NCBI GenBank assembly: GCA_017893485.1
Contig: JACEHZ010000207.1
Span: forward strand, 62,001 to 126,000
Source of the DNA: Hemerocallis citrina
Taxonomy: Eukaryota > Streptophyta > Magnoliopsida > Asparagales > Asphodelaceae
Length of the DNA stretch: 64,000 nt
Reading direction: 5' to 3'
The translations under genes and the position numbers were made by a program. Every line of letters starts with the position of its first letter. Within the stretch, counting starts at the first letter, position 1. The notes under the pieces are model-generated. The model saw only the letters and a list, made by a program, of their open reading frames with translations. It ran no database searches and was not told where the DNA came from. This document shows, one piece after another, positions 48,081 through 57,512 of the stretch.

Positions 48081-50494
48081 CTTTGGGTCTGGGCGGAGCC
48101 CAAGTTATTCAAAGGGTTGTTGGGCTAATTTGCTGAGTGAATTTGACAATTTAAATTATTTGGTATATGTGACAGTGGCTGATCCATGCATTTCTCAATT
48201 GCCCACCTTAAAATTTAGTGAAGCTAATTGAATTTATTGATTTGGTTACCAATGCAAAAGCACTACAGATTGTCGGTGCAAGGTTTAAAGTATGGTAATT
48301 TACACGTGCAATGCACGTATTGATGAATTTTTGATTTGAGCTCCACGTGCGATACATGTTTATATTTGTTGAATTTAGTTTGTGCGTGTACTTTACGGTT
48401 ACAAACCTTAACTCTTCCATTAGTAGAGATTTGTTGTCGTTTTTTTACATAAAATGAAGATGGTGATTTTCTGAAGATGTTGTGGATTCATGCATGATTA
48501 CAGTGTAGAAGTGTTTGAAGTAATTAGTATCAATGGCTTCAATTCATATATCCACACCTTTTTTTTTTGAATTTGCTGTTTAAGGCAGTTGAATAATTCT
48601 GATTTATTTTCCATTATCTGATTATTGTCTCTTCGTCTCTTCTACTGTATATCAAATTGATATCAGAGCAAGATTTGACAAGAATATCTTGCAACACGAC
48701 CTTGAAGATCGAACGCATGGCTATAAGGAAATGACTGAAAATTTCCATATAATAACCCACTGTGTAAAGAACTCACTGAAACTACAATTTCTGACCTTAG
48801 GGCATTCCAATTAGTATGGTAAAAATTACAGCAATTCACTGTCGTCCAATTCTAGCACAATTCTTAAAGCTTCTAAAGGCAGATTAACAATAATGGACCT
48901 CCCTAAAAGGTCCAAGTCTTCTTCAGGCCCACTAACAAGACGAGTCATTGTCAAGCTCATCAAAAGCGACTAGGCCAGCCCATCAGGACTGTAAGTCAAA
49001 TCTCTTATCCCCAATAAGAGAGTAAACGATTCTATCTCTTAAGGAAAAAAATGTACAAAAGATAACATATTTATATCGATCTTTTAACAGATTCTCAGGC
49101 AAATAAATACTCTCCCCCCATCCTTCAGTCAGAAGGTAATCAATTTTTTCTACTATCAAACTCTCTTCCCCTCTCTGGTTTTGACTTGAGCGTTAGAGGG
49201 TCTACCGCAACCTAGTGTTTCAGGCTTATTTGCAGGTTCATTGGCCGCGTCAGCAATCTTCAGATTCTTGTCCAGGTGCTCTTTCAACGATACAGATTCA
49301 ATATCAGAAGCTCTAACAAGTTTTCACGGTCACGATCAAAGGTAAGATTTTTAGTAGTTTCCTTCAAAATATAAACTCATTATTTATTTGCTCTCACACC
49401 AAAATAAGCAGCAACACCAATCTAGCGCCATTTTGGTATGGAGATGCCCTTTTGATGCTGGAGGCGCTCCAACTGAGCGCCAAGCACCAAATCCAACATC
49501 AAAAGGCGTGCTACTGTTCATGAACGCCAGTAATAAAAAAAGGCATGCCCCCTATTTTACTTAATTTTGTTTTTCAGCCCCAATTGTATAATTTTGACCA
49601 AATTAATTATATTTTACTACCAAAAGTTGAAAGTTATTTTATTCGTAATGCATTAACTGATAATTTGTGGGAGGAATATACTAATTCAGATGGTTAGTTA
49701 ATCCATCAAAATCTATTTGTAACAAATTGTGTTCATGTTTAATTATTAAATATAATATTTTGGTTCACAATTATTTTTGTTAATATAAATTTATTTTAAA
49801 ATAATATATTAATTGTGACATTTTAGTCAATAAAATATAATTTATTCATCTGAAAGTTTCGACAATTTTGTTAAAATTGTGAAACATATCTTAGGATCAA
49901 TATGTAAAAAAAATGTATATGGGCAATTGGTGAAATAGATAAAAAGTGGGGAATTAGAAAAAAAAAAGTTATTTAAAAAGTAGATAGAAAAATATATGCA
50001 GAAAAATTTATTTTTGGTGTTAGAAACGATATTATGGGTTGGACATGAAGTTACTGTTTGATGTAATTTTTACATTATTTTTGTGTAAAAGTTGTACCAA
50101 AATAATGTTAGGGTTGGAGATGACCTTAATAAATAATGTGGGAGTGAACACCACTTGTTTACCTTTTATTTTATTTTATTTTATTATATATTTTTGTTTC
50201 TAACTAATGTTCCAATTAAAGTAGCTAGATTGCAAATTATTATTGCTTTTATTTTTACTCACCTTATATGGCTCTGGCTCCAGGAGAACTATATCATATA
50301 ATTAATAGAACATTTTCGCAAAGAGTCATGTATCTTACTTTTAATCTTTTACTCTTTTTATAGCCACACTTACCTACACTTCACTTATATATTAATAACA
50401 ACTGGTTTTTTTATGCAAGCAGGATTTAAACACTCTCGACTTTTTACTCACCAGCAAATTAATAGGCTTACTAGTGAACTGTATCTTTCATTTA
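48081..50494. repeat. Retroelement remnants and unassigned DNA
   Basis: AATTGATATCAGAGCAAG at 48653-48670 resembles a decayed tRNA-Met primer-binding site after an LTR end. The 48900-49350 stretch, with AAATAAATACTCTC near 49099 and TTGACTTGAGCGTTAGAGG near 49180, looks like the promoter and R/U5 part of a Gypsy-type LTR. A weak TIR-like pair, TTAGGGCATTCCAA (48798) and TTGGAGATGACCTTAA (about 50112), may enclose part of this. A nested hairpin lies at 49468-49526. No gene is supported. Confidence 0.4.
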
Positions 50495-51775
50495 CAGGGG
50501 TGTATTGAATTGAGATTTCAAAAGATTTTAAAAGAATTGAGAATCCCAGTATTTGAGGGATTCATGGGGAATTCACTTAAAACTTTGACTGGGATTTATA
50601 AGGATTTTAAAATAGTTTGATGGAATTCTTATTATGAATTTGATGGAATTTGAAGGAATTCGATGAAAATAAACTTTATAATTAGTTCATTTCCTACACA
50701 AGATTGTCATTCTCATAAGAGTAGTACGAATATTAAATATCAAGGCACCTCACAAGTCATAAAAATATCATTCTCATAAGCTTTTTCTGAAGTACTAGAA
50801 GGACACCCACATAAACAAAAGTAACAACAAAAAAAATAGCCCTAAATGAGAGAGTTGTTGATGAGTCCATCAACTCAATATTTGTTTTAACATTCTGAAA
50901 TAGTATAAAATAATAATAACTAATAACACTCGGTAACCAAAGTCATGGAGCAAGAGATTTATAAGGAGCACCAACTCTCCCGTTAGGCATCATAACTCTA
51001 CCACATCTCCTCATGAAATCAATACTCGTTGTTTCTGCACCATAGGTCTTCCAGTTAACAGTTTCACTGTATAGGCCACATCATACAAACCATGGAATGT
51101 TATCCACTTCGTCCTGTACCTGCAACGAGAAACCAATTTATGCCATAGCAATCTTGAGAATATTTTTGAATCAACTCAATCGCGTTGATTTTGATTGAAA
51201 TTGATTCCATTGTCTTTCAGGAGGCAGATGGAGGCCTCTGCGTGGGGATCGTTGGTTGGGTTGAATTAGGGTTTGGGTTGAATTAGGCCTCTGCGTGGGG
51301 ATCGGAGGTCGGGAGGTAGAGGAGAGTGGGGTAGCAGCAGGGTAGGGTGTCGGGAGGTAGAGGAGAGGAGGAAGAAGATGATGGAGAGAGCAGGGGTTAT
51401 AGGATTTGGGTTTATTTGGAGATAATTTGGGGCATATGTATAGGAAACAAAACCATACTCACCAATGGCTTGAAAGTTTCTATAGAGAAGGTGAGAATTG
51501 GAAATGCTTTTGGTATTTATACCTCGGACCCTAGATTCCATCTAAATCCTCCAAATTCTCAATTCTACCAAAATCATTAACTTTTTGAATACACCGAGAA
51601 TTGAATGGGGTCATTTAAAATCTCAATTGAATACACCGAGAATTGAATAGAATCACTTAAAGTCTCAATTGAATACACTGTGACTTTTATAAACTCCTTT
51701 AAAATCCTAATCGAATACACTAGGATTTTCACATTCTTTTAAATTCTTTTCAAATTCCAATCCAATACACCCCTG
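50495..51775. mobile_element. PIF/Harbinger-type TIR element, TSD TTA
   Basis: The left end CAGGGGTGTATTGAATTG and the right end CCAATCCAATACACCCCTG are inverted repeats that continue imperfectly for about 50 bp. TTA flanks both sides (50492-50494 and 51776-51778), the 3-bp target typical of PIF/Harbinger. Subterminal words such as TCAATTGAATACAC repeat at 51565-51720. No transposase is visible over 1281 bp, so it is non-autonomous. It carries gene-like sequence in the middle. Confidence 0.8.
51035..51119 (-). pseudogene. CAF1-like deadenylase exon fragment captured in TIR element
   Basis: On the minus strand a good acceptor (TTTCTCGTTGCAG, AG at 51121-51120) is followed by sequence encoding KWITFHGLYDVAYTVKLLTG. 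This resembles the WVTFHSGYDFGYLLKLLT region of plant CAF1 proteins, the DEDD-family RNase subunit of the CCR4-NOT complex, which shortens mRNA poly-A tails. The match covers under 30 residues, then the frame breaks. The flanking acceptor suggests capture from genomic DNA rather than mRNA. The family call is from memory of the motif and is tentative. Confidence 0.4.
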
Positions 51776-51778
51776 TTA

Positions 51779-52664
51779 GTGATTGACTTCATGCATTAAG
51801 GACAGGAAAAGGAGTAACTGAGCCAAGTGGGCCTCAATCCAATGGGCTTAATAAGTAAGGTGTAATATTAATGTCTGTATTTTAACCGGCCCCTTTCCTT
51901 GTTGGGTCTTGTGGGTTAATAATTTATACCTTTTTTTGCTAAGGGTTAAGGCATATTGGTCTGGACACTGGATTGCTATAGCATGTACATTACTTTGCTA
52001 GCTTGTTGTTCTTTCTTTTCTTCTCCTAATTCAGGGATCAATGCAAACTATAATGTAATTTGCGCCACCCATGACCCCAACCACTCAGTAGCTAAGATGG
52101 TAAAGAGTTGGGATGGTTATCTCTCTGGTTCACAAGGTCATCATTTCCCTTTATTCAAAAAACAAAAAAACAAAAAACAAAAAACAAAAAGCGTTTACCA
52201 CCCAAGCAACCAAAAGTGGATTCCAAAGACCCCAACATCTGCTTCAACGAGCTCCTATAGCTCTGTATGTGATTAAAGTAACGGAATCAATTGCCATATT
52301 TTTCGAATTTTGTCATTAGATCACTCAGAATCTAGGTAAATGCATTGTCGATTAAGGCCAACAAAGAAAAAGCACATAATGGAGAACAAGATCTGCACAA
52401 TCTCTTCTCCAATACTCGAGAGACCACAAATTGTGAGCCTCTTTCAGAATCACAAGACATGCATGTTCGTGGCAAAAGAAGATAAATACGTCTTAGTGAC
52501 ATCTCCAGTTATGATGATCCACAATGAGCATGCTACTGTAAGTATCCCACTATATTACATTGTTCGATAACAGTGGCTTTACAGTAAAACTAAAGCTTTA
52601 CAACAAACAGAGATTAATTCAAGCATTACGCTTTCTTGACAAAAGAAAATACAGTTAAGAGAAA
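51779..52664. other. Intergenic DNA 3' of the pectinesterase gene
   Basis: No gene is supported. The plus frame 51956-52276 (106 codons) has no recognisable domain and ends in a CAAAAAA-type short repeat (52155-52190). The stretch just left of 52665 should hold the pectinesterase 3' UTR. Confidence 0.5.
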
Positions 52665-54066
52665 TCAAAGCAATCCTCCAAAGTAGGGAACCCCCGTCTG
52701 CGGCAACCAGAAATCACCTAACAAGAAATTACTCACCGTGAAATTATCTGCATCACTGCTGTTAGTTAATATATGGTAGCCGGTCCATGTAACACGATTG
52801 CTTGTATCCGAACCTGGACCTGTATTGTTGTACTCCGCATAATACAATGTATCCAACGCAAAAGTCCCATCCCACGCTAGCCACCCAGCCGGTTGAATAA
52901 AACTATCCATGAATGATTCCAAGTACACAGTTCTCGAATACTGCTTCCACGGCCTTCCAAGATATACTTTCACGGTTGTGTTAACTAAATCGGGTGTGGG
53001 TGTTATATTACAATTAATGATTGAGGTTCCCGTGTTCTGATTTATGTCGGTTCGTCCTTGGGCCGTCATCGGGTCGCTTTGGCCTGGTAACGGAAGTCTG
53101 GGGTAGATGTTGCAGTTTTGGAGGACAACAGCAGCGTTACCAAAGATGAAGTCGACTGTGCCATAAATGTCGCATTCTCTGTAGAATTGTCTCATGGAGT
53201 GGGTGTAAAGTGTGTCTTGGTAGGCGTCAAAGCTACAGAGGTAGAAGGTGGAGAGGTCAGCACCGCTGCGGAGGGCAACAGCCTGGTTGTTACTTGGGCC
53301 AGCTGTGTTTTGGAATGTCATGTTTATGCCTACAAATCCTGTTGCTACAACAGCTGCAAGCAAAGTTCAAATGGCCGGCCGGATGAAAGAAAATAACAAT
53401 TAGATGAAGGGATTAAAATAAAATTAAGCAAATCTACTAGTTAAAAACTCAAATTTTAGCATTTCATTAAAATTCCTATTCCCATATGCATGTGAAGGTG
53501 GTCCAAAGTTTACCCTATTCAATTATTGATTAATTTGGAATGATTCTCTCTTATTTCAATAAGATATGATACAAAAATACATCGAGTTTCCACCTTTTTC
53601 CTCAAAAAAAAATAAATAAATAAAAATACATCGAGTAGATTCCTTTTAAAAAAATATAAATACATTGAGTAAATCCTTTTCGGTCTTCAATGTAATGGAG
53701 GTTCCAATAAAAAAAGTAGGTGCAAATTCAAAGCATTGGCGGATGGATTATAACAAACTCTTGTAAGGAATTCTTCCAACCAAAAAAACAAACTACCGTA
53801 AGCAACATACAAAAGAACATAACGGTTCATCTTACCAAATGTACCATAAATGAAGTTCACCTATCACAAAGAAAGCTAGATCATTTATCTATATAATAAA
53901 ACACAAAGAAAACTATCAAGTGGCTCTCCTTCAATCTCCTCAAAATTAAAGGCCCAGATCTAATATCACAAAATACATTTTTCCTCAAAGTTTTTCTCCA
54001 AAATTCAAATTCAAATTTCCCTCAAAACAACTCCTTCATTTATTTAATTCTCTCTCTCTCTCTCTC

Positions 54067-54106
<40 letters not shown>

Positions 54107-54488
54107 CTGATCACTTGCTTTGTGTTTTATTATATAGACATACTTATAGAAACATGGACGTTTATACCGCAATTTATAATTATTTTTTCAACATATACTA
54201 ATGAAAACATGAACTTTTATTTAGAACTAATTATTATCATACTATTCAAACTTGAACTATATAATTGTTGATGTACTGTTTACAAGGATTTTCATATGTT
54301 GTATCGTTCTGAAGACATGTCGTAGACACGTGCCCGTGCCCACAAACAGATCTCTCTCTCTCTATATATATATCTATCTATATATATAGATTTGTTTGTA
54401 TTATATAATTGTTGATTTACTGTTTACAAGGATTTTCATATGTTGTATCGTTCTGAAGACGTGTTGTAGATACGTGCCCACAAACAAA

Positions 54489-54562
<74 letters not shown>

Positions 54563-55791
54563 TAACTCTTATGTTTATAAAGAAAAAATATAAAAGAGCA
54601 TTGTAGCTGCTTTTGTAAGTTGAACTTACCAAAAGTAGCAGAATTGAAAGTAGTTGACCCTCCACCGACACTGTTATTGCCGGTCACGACCGTCTGATTA
54701 ATCCCATCTCCCACCATCATTATGTACTTCTTCTTTGATGGAATGGACACATACTCCTGATACACCCCGGCCTTCACGTATATCAAATAATACGAACTCC
54801 CATTTGAATTGTTCGGTGCTGAATTCACCGCATCCGTAATGGTTGTAAAGTTACCGCTCCCGTCCTTACTCACCACTACCTCAGCACTCACCACCACCCC
54901 ACTCCCCACCACCTGAAGAAGCCTCCGCCCTAGGTTCTTCCCGCCGAATTGGGGGTTGACTTGGCCTTTGTCGACCCAAGCTTGTTTGAAGAGACTAAGG
55001 GCGACGCTATACAACATGGTGCCATTAGAGAGTTTGTTATAAACGTTGGTAGTCAGGTCGGTTTGATTCAGGATATAAATCCCGTCAAGGCAAGTCTCTA
55101 AGTTGGTGAGGGTTGCAGAGAGGAGCGTGTGTACATAGCTGGTAAAAACAAAATTATATATCACTGTCGATGTCAGAAAAATGAATCTCAATATCAAAAT
55201 ATACTGAATTAAGTGTCATCATTAGCTACCATCTTTGACTAAAAAGATAGAGCAGTACTAACTGTACTATTTTGATAATAGAGACCAGTCCAAATATCAC
55301 AAATATTTGTATTCTTTGATAGTATCCGGTAACTTTACATAACTATGTTCCTAACCATGCCCTAATACTAACTATGACTATTAACGCTCAAACCTGATTT
55401 TGTCTTCAGAAAGAGTGGTGGTGGCGGCAGCGGTGGAGAGGGTGGCGTTGGTGGATGACAGGGAGTCGATGGTGAGGCTAGCGAGCTGAGTGCAGTCTTG
55501 AAGGGCTATGACGGCAGTCGAGGAGAGGGAGGAGCGTTTCTGTTTGAGGTAGGAGAAGATGGTCGAAACGTGGAAGGATGCGGTAGTGAGGGATTTCGAG
55601 AGGGAGACGAGGGAGAAGGTGGAGAGGTTTTGGGAGGTGTCCCGAGGGAGAATGGAGTTGCAGTAGGAAGGGTAAGGGGTGTCGTCGCAGGCAACGGTGG
55701 AGGCCACCGGAGACGAGGTTGCGAGATTGGAAATGATTGAGAGGCAGAAGAGAAGGGGGAGGATGATGGTGGACATTGTGGCGATGTTCAA
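52665..55791 (-). CDS. Pectin methylesterase with N-terminal PMEI domain (3 exons)
   Basis: It removes methyl esters from cell-wall homogalacturonan. Exons on the minus strand: 55791-55394, 55138-54630 and 53353-52665. All introns are GT-AG and the coding total of 1596 bp is in frame (531 residues). The N-terminus has a hydrophobic segment (residues about 8-23), a likely signal for secretion to the wall. The PMEI domain follows, with CDDTPYPSYC near 35-44 and further Cys near 100 and 149. RRLL near 204-207 is the usual subtilase processing site between pro-region and enzyme. Catalytic motifs are all present: GVYQE (257), QAVAL (326), YQDTL (347), YGTVDFIFG (366) and LGRPW (434). Length and motifs are normal for type I enzymes. 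The gene looks functional. Intron 2 (53354-54629) is swollen by Helitron sequence and a long TA repeat. Confidence 0.95.
53888..54500 (+). mobile_element. Composite Helitron sequence in intron 2 of the pectinesterase gene
   Basis: The 5' end TCTATATAATAAAACAC at 53888, preceded by A, matches the Helitron at 63025. A second, inverted 5' end lies near 54117-54139. Two related 3' parts end near 54350 and 54490, each with TTGTATCGTTCTGAAGAC and CGTGCCCACAAACA, decayed forms of the GGCACGTGCCCACGGGCAAATCTAG tail. CT, TA and CA microsatellites separate the pieces. It seems to be two overlapping or rearranged insertions. Confidence 0.6.
54492..54560. repeat. TA microsatellite in pectinesterase intron 2
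   Basis: About 34 uninterrupted TA units directly after a decayed Helitron 3' end, 70 bp from the exon 2 donor site at 54629. Open frames read through it are artefacts. Confidence 0.9.
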
Positions 55792-55857
55792 TTATTCGTT
55801 GTGGTTAATTGAATACATGAGAGAAATAATAATTGGGATTAGTAAGGTGAGGATGGG

Positions 55858-55865
55858 TTTATATA
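55858..55865 (-). promoter_or_regulatory. TATA box of the pectinesterase gene
   Basis: TATATAAA on the minus strand, about 67 bp upstream of the start codon. This leaves room for a short 5' UTR of about 35-40 nt. The position is right for a plant core promoter. Confidence 0.65.
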
Positions 55866-56123
55866 GTATGATGTAACACGTGCACTGTATATATTTTTTG
55901 TTTAATTTTTTAATGGTTTGACTTTTCGAGGGATATTTGATTGCTAACCATTTGGAATAAGAGTTTGCTTTTACAGAGAACATTGGATGAACAAAGGACT
56001 CAATTATGGCAGTATTTTTCTCTAAAATTTTTCTTTAAGAACAAACAAATATTAGATGGTTGTCTAGGAGGAAATTTTCTCCATAGCACCTTCCCATCCT
56101 CTATCAGTGTAGCGTATATAAAT
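55866..56123. other. Upstream region of the pectinesterase gene
   Basis: About 260 bp of apparently non-repetitive AT-rich sequence between the TATA box and the first TIR element. No further motif can be supported. Confidence 0.5.
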
Positions 56124-56423
56124 TAGGGCTGCAAACGAGCCGAGTCGAGGCAAATACCTTGAGGCTCGAGTTCGGCTCGTTTATGTATCGAGCTCACTTT
56201 CAGGCTCGAGCTTGGATCGAGCTCGACACGTGGCGAGCTTTGACCGAGCTTTGATCGAGTTCGAGCCGAATACTCGCGAGCTTCTGCCTAAAATCCATGT
56301 ACTTTCAAGTTCGAGCTCGGCTCGTTTACGTATCGAGCTCGCTTTCGAGCTCGACACGAGTCGAGTTTTTGACCGAGTTCGAGCCGAGTAGCTAGCGAAT
56401 AGCTCGGTTCGTTTGCAGCCCTA
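56124..56423. mobile_element. 300-bp TIR element rich in CTCGAGCTCG words
   Basis: The ends TAGGGCTGCAAACGAGCCGA and CTCGGTTCGTTTGCAGCCCTA are inverted repeats of about 20 bp. The flanks CGTATATAAAT and CGTATATTAAT are an 11-bp direct repeat with one mismatch. Inner GAGCTCG/CGAGCTC words repeat throughout and should fold strongly. Non-coding. End sequence fits hAT and duplication length fits Mutator, so the superfamily is left open. Confidence 0.7.
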
Positions 56424-56614
56424 CGTATATTAATGAGGGTAAGAGCATCCAGTCTTGTTTGCTATTTTACCATTTTCTTCATTTTTTGGCAATTTAAGTA
56501 CTACAGTCGATTTGTTGTTTTTCCAAAATTTGATAAATGTAGAACATTAATTTCTTATATTTGAGAAAGTTTTTTGAGAATTCTCAAATTATAGGGAACG
56601 AAACATATTGTTTC

Positions 56615-56822
56615 CAAGGCCGACCCCCACCTTCAGGCAGGTGAGGCGGTCGCCTCAGGCTCCCGAATTTTTTATAATTTTAGGACCTCCCAAATTTGTA
56701 TTTTCTTTATAAATATATACATGTATTTTGCGCATGAAAAAAATTATATTGTAATTAGGGTTCCCAAAAATAATTATTTGGGCATTTCGCCTCGGGTCCT
56801 GGTGAACTCAAGGCCGGCCCTG
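56615..56822. mobile_element. hAT-type MITE, TSD ATTGTTTC, nested in the larger MITE
   Basis: The ends CAAGGCCGACC and GGCCGGCCCTG are inverted (consensus CAGGGCCGGCC). The exact 8-bp duplication ATTGTTTC lies at 56607-56614 and 56823-56830. 208 bp, non-coding. Confidence 0.85.
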
Positions 56823-56832
56823 ATTGTTTCGC

Positions 56833-56833
<1 letters not shown>

Positions 56834-56874
<41 letters not shown>

Positions 56875-56878
56875 TTTA
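56834..56878. repeat. 45-base poly-C run
   Basis: An uninterrupted C homopolymer next to the hAT MITE. Other long G/C runs occur at 34416-34438 (23 G), 60729-60745 (17 G) and 61655-61672 (18 C). Confidence 0.9.
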
Positions 56879-57512
56879 ATATGCATCAGACGATACATCA
56901 TGTACGTCATAGAATATATATATATTTTTAATAGAAAAGTATCGGACGGAACAACATGTTCCGTCCCAAAATAAAATTACAAATAAAACTAAAAAGGGAT
57001 CGGACGGGACATGTTTGCGGGACATGTTGTCCCGTCCGAAACCAAAAGTTTCTCAAACGGGACAACATGTCTCGTTCCTCATGTTAACTAGCCAAAATTT
57101 GGTTTAGTGTGTTTTTAACTTGGTTTAAGCTAATTTAATTATGTTTTACTGTTAGTTTATTAACTAATTAAATCACTAATAACTATTTACAAACTAATAC
57201 CATTTTATCCTTCTAAAAATTAAAATATTCCGTTCGATAAACTTTTTCTTTCTTTCTCAAAATTTGGCAAATGATCACTGCAAAGAGCACCCACATTTTT
57301 ATTTCTCATTTTCCCATTTTGCCAAAAAATAACAATAACGAGTGTGGATGCTTTAAGGAGTATATATACTATGTCTGCATTACTGTTATTATACTATGTC
57401 TGCATTACTGTTATTGTTTGTAAAACATTGTAAAAGTAAGTACTGATTAGTTAATATATGGTATAATTTATATTTTTGTTTTGCTTTGTTGTCCGAAAAA
57501 TATTTCTTCCAA

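Larger units (their letters stand above)
56440..57356. mobile_element. MITE with GAGCATCCA ends and palindromic core words
   Basis: Left AAGAGCATCCAGTC and right GTGTGGATGCTTTAA are inverted. The second family member is at 61328-61982. The inner part has GGACGGAACAACATGTTCCGTCC-like palindromes (56943-56967) and further CGGGACAACATGTC words (57000-57075). No coding capacity. A hAT MITE (56615-56822) and a 45-C run lie inside. A target duplication is not clear. Confidence 0.55.

Noticed and set aside
48798..50130. A Mutator-like element with TTAGGGCATTCCAA ends
   Set aside because: The inverted ends are weak and no 9-bp duplication is found, so it is only mentioned within the remnant region.
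51956..52276. 106-codon plus-strand frame near the pectinesterase 3' end
   Set aside because: No recognisable domain and it ends in CAAAAAA repeat. It is probably random open sequence.
54396..54671. Open frames rich in Ile-Tyr repeats
   Set aside because: Translations of the TA microsatellite inside a pectinesterase intron.
55776..55791. Second in-frame Met (residue 6) as the pectinesterase start
   Set aside because: The first Met at 55791 keeps the hydrophobic signal segment and fits the TATA spacing. The second would also work, so the choice is likely but not proven.
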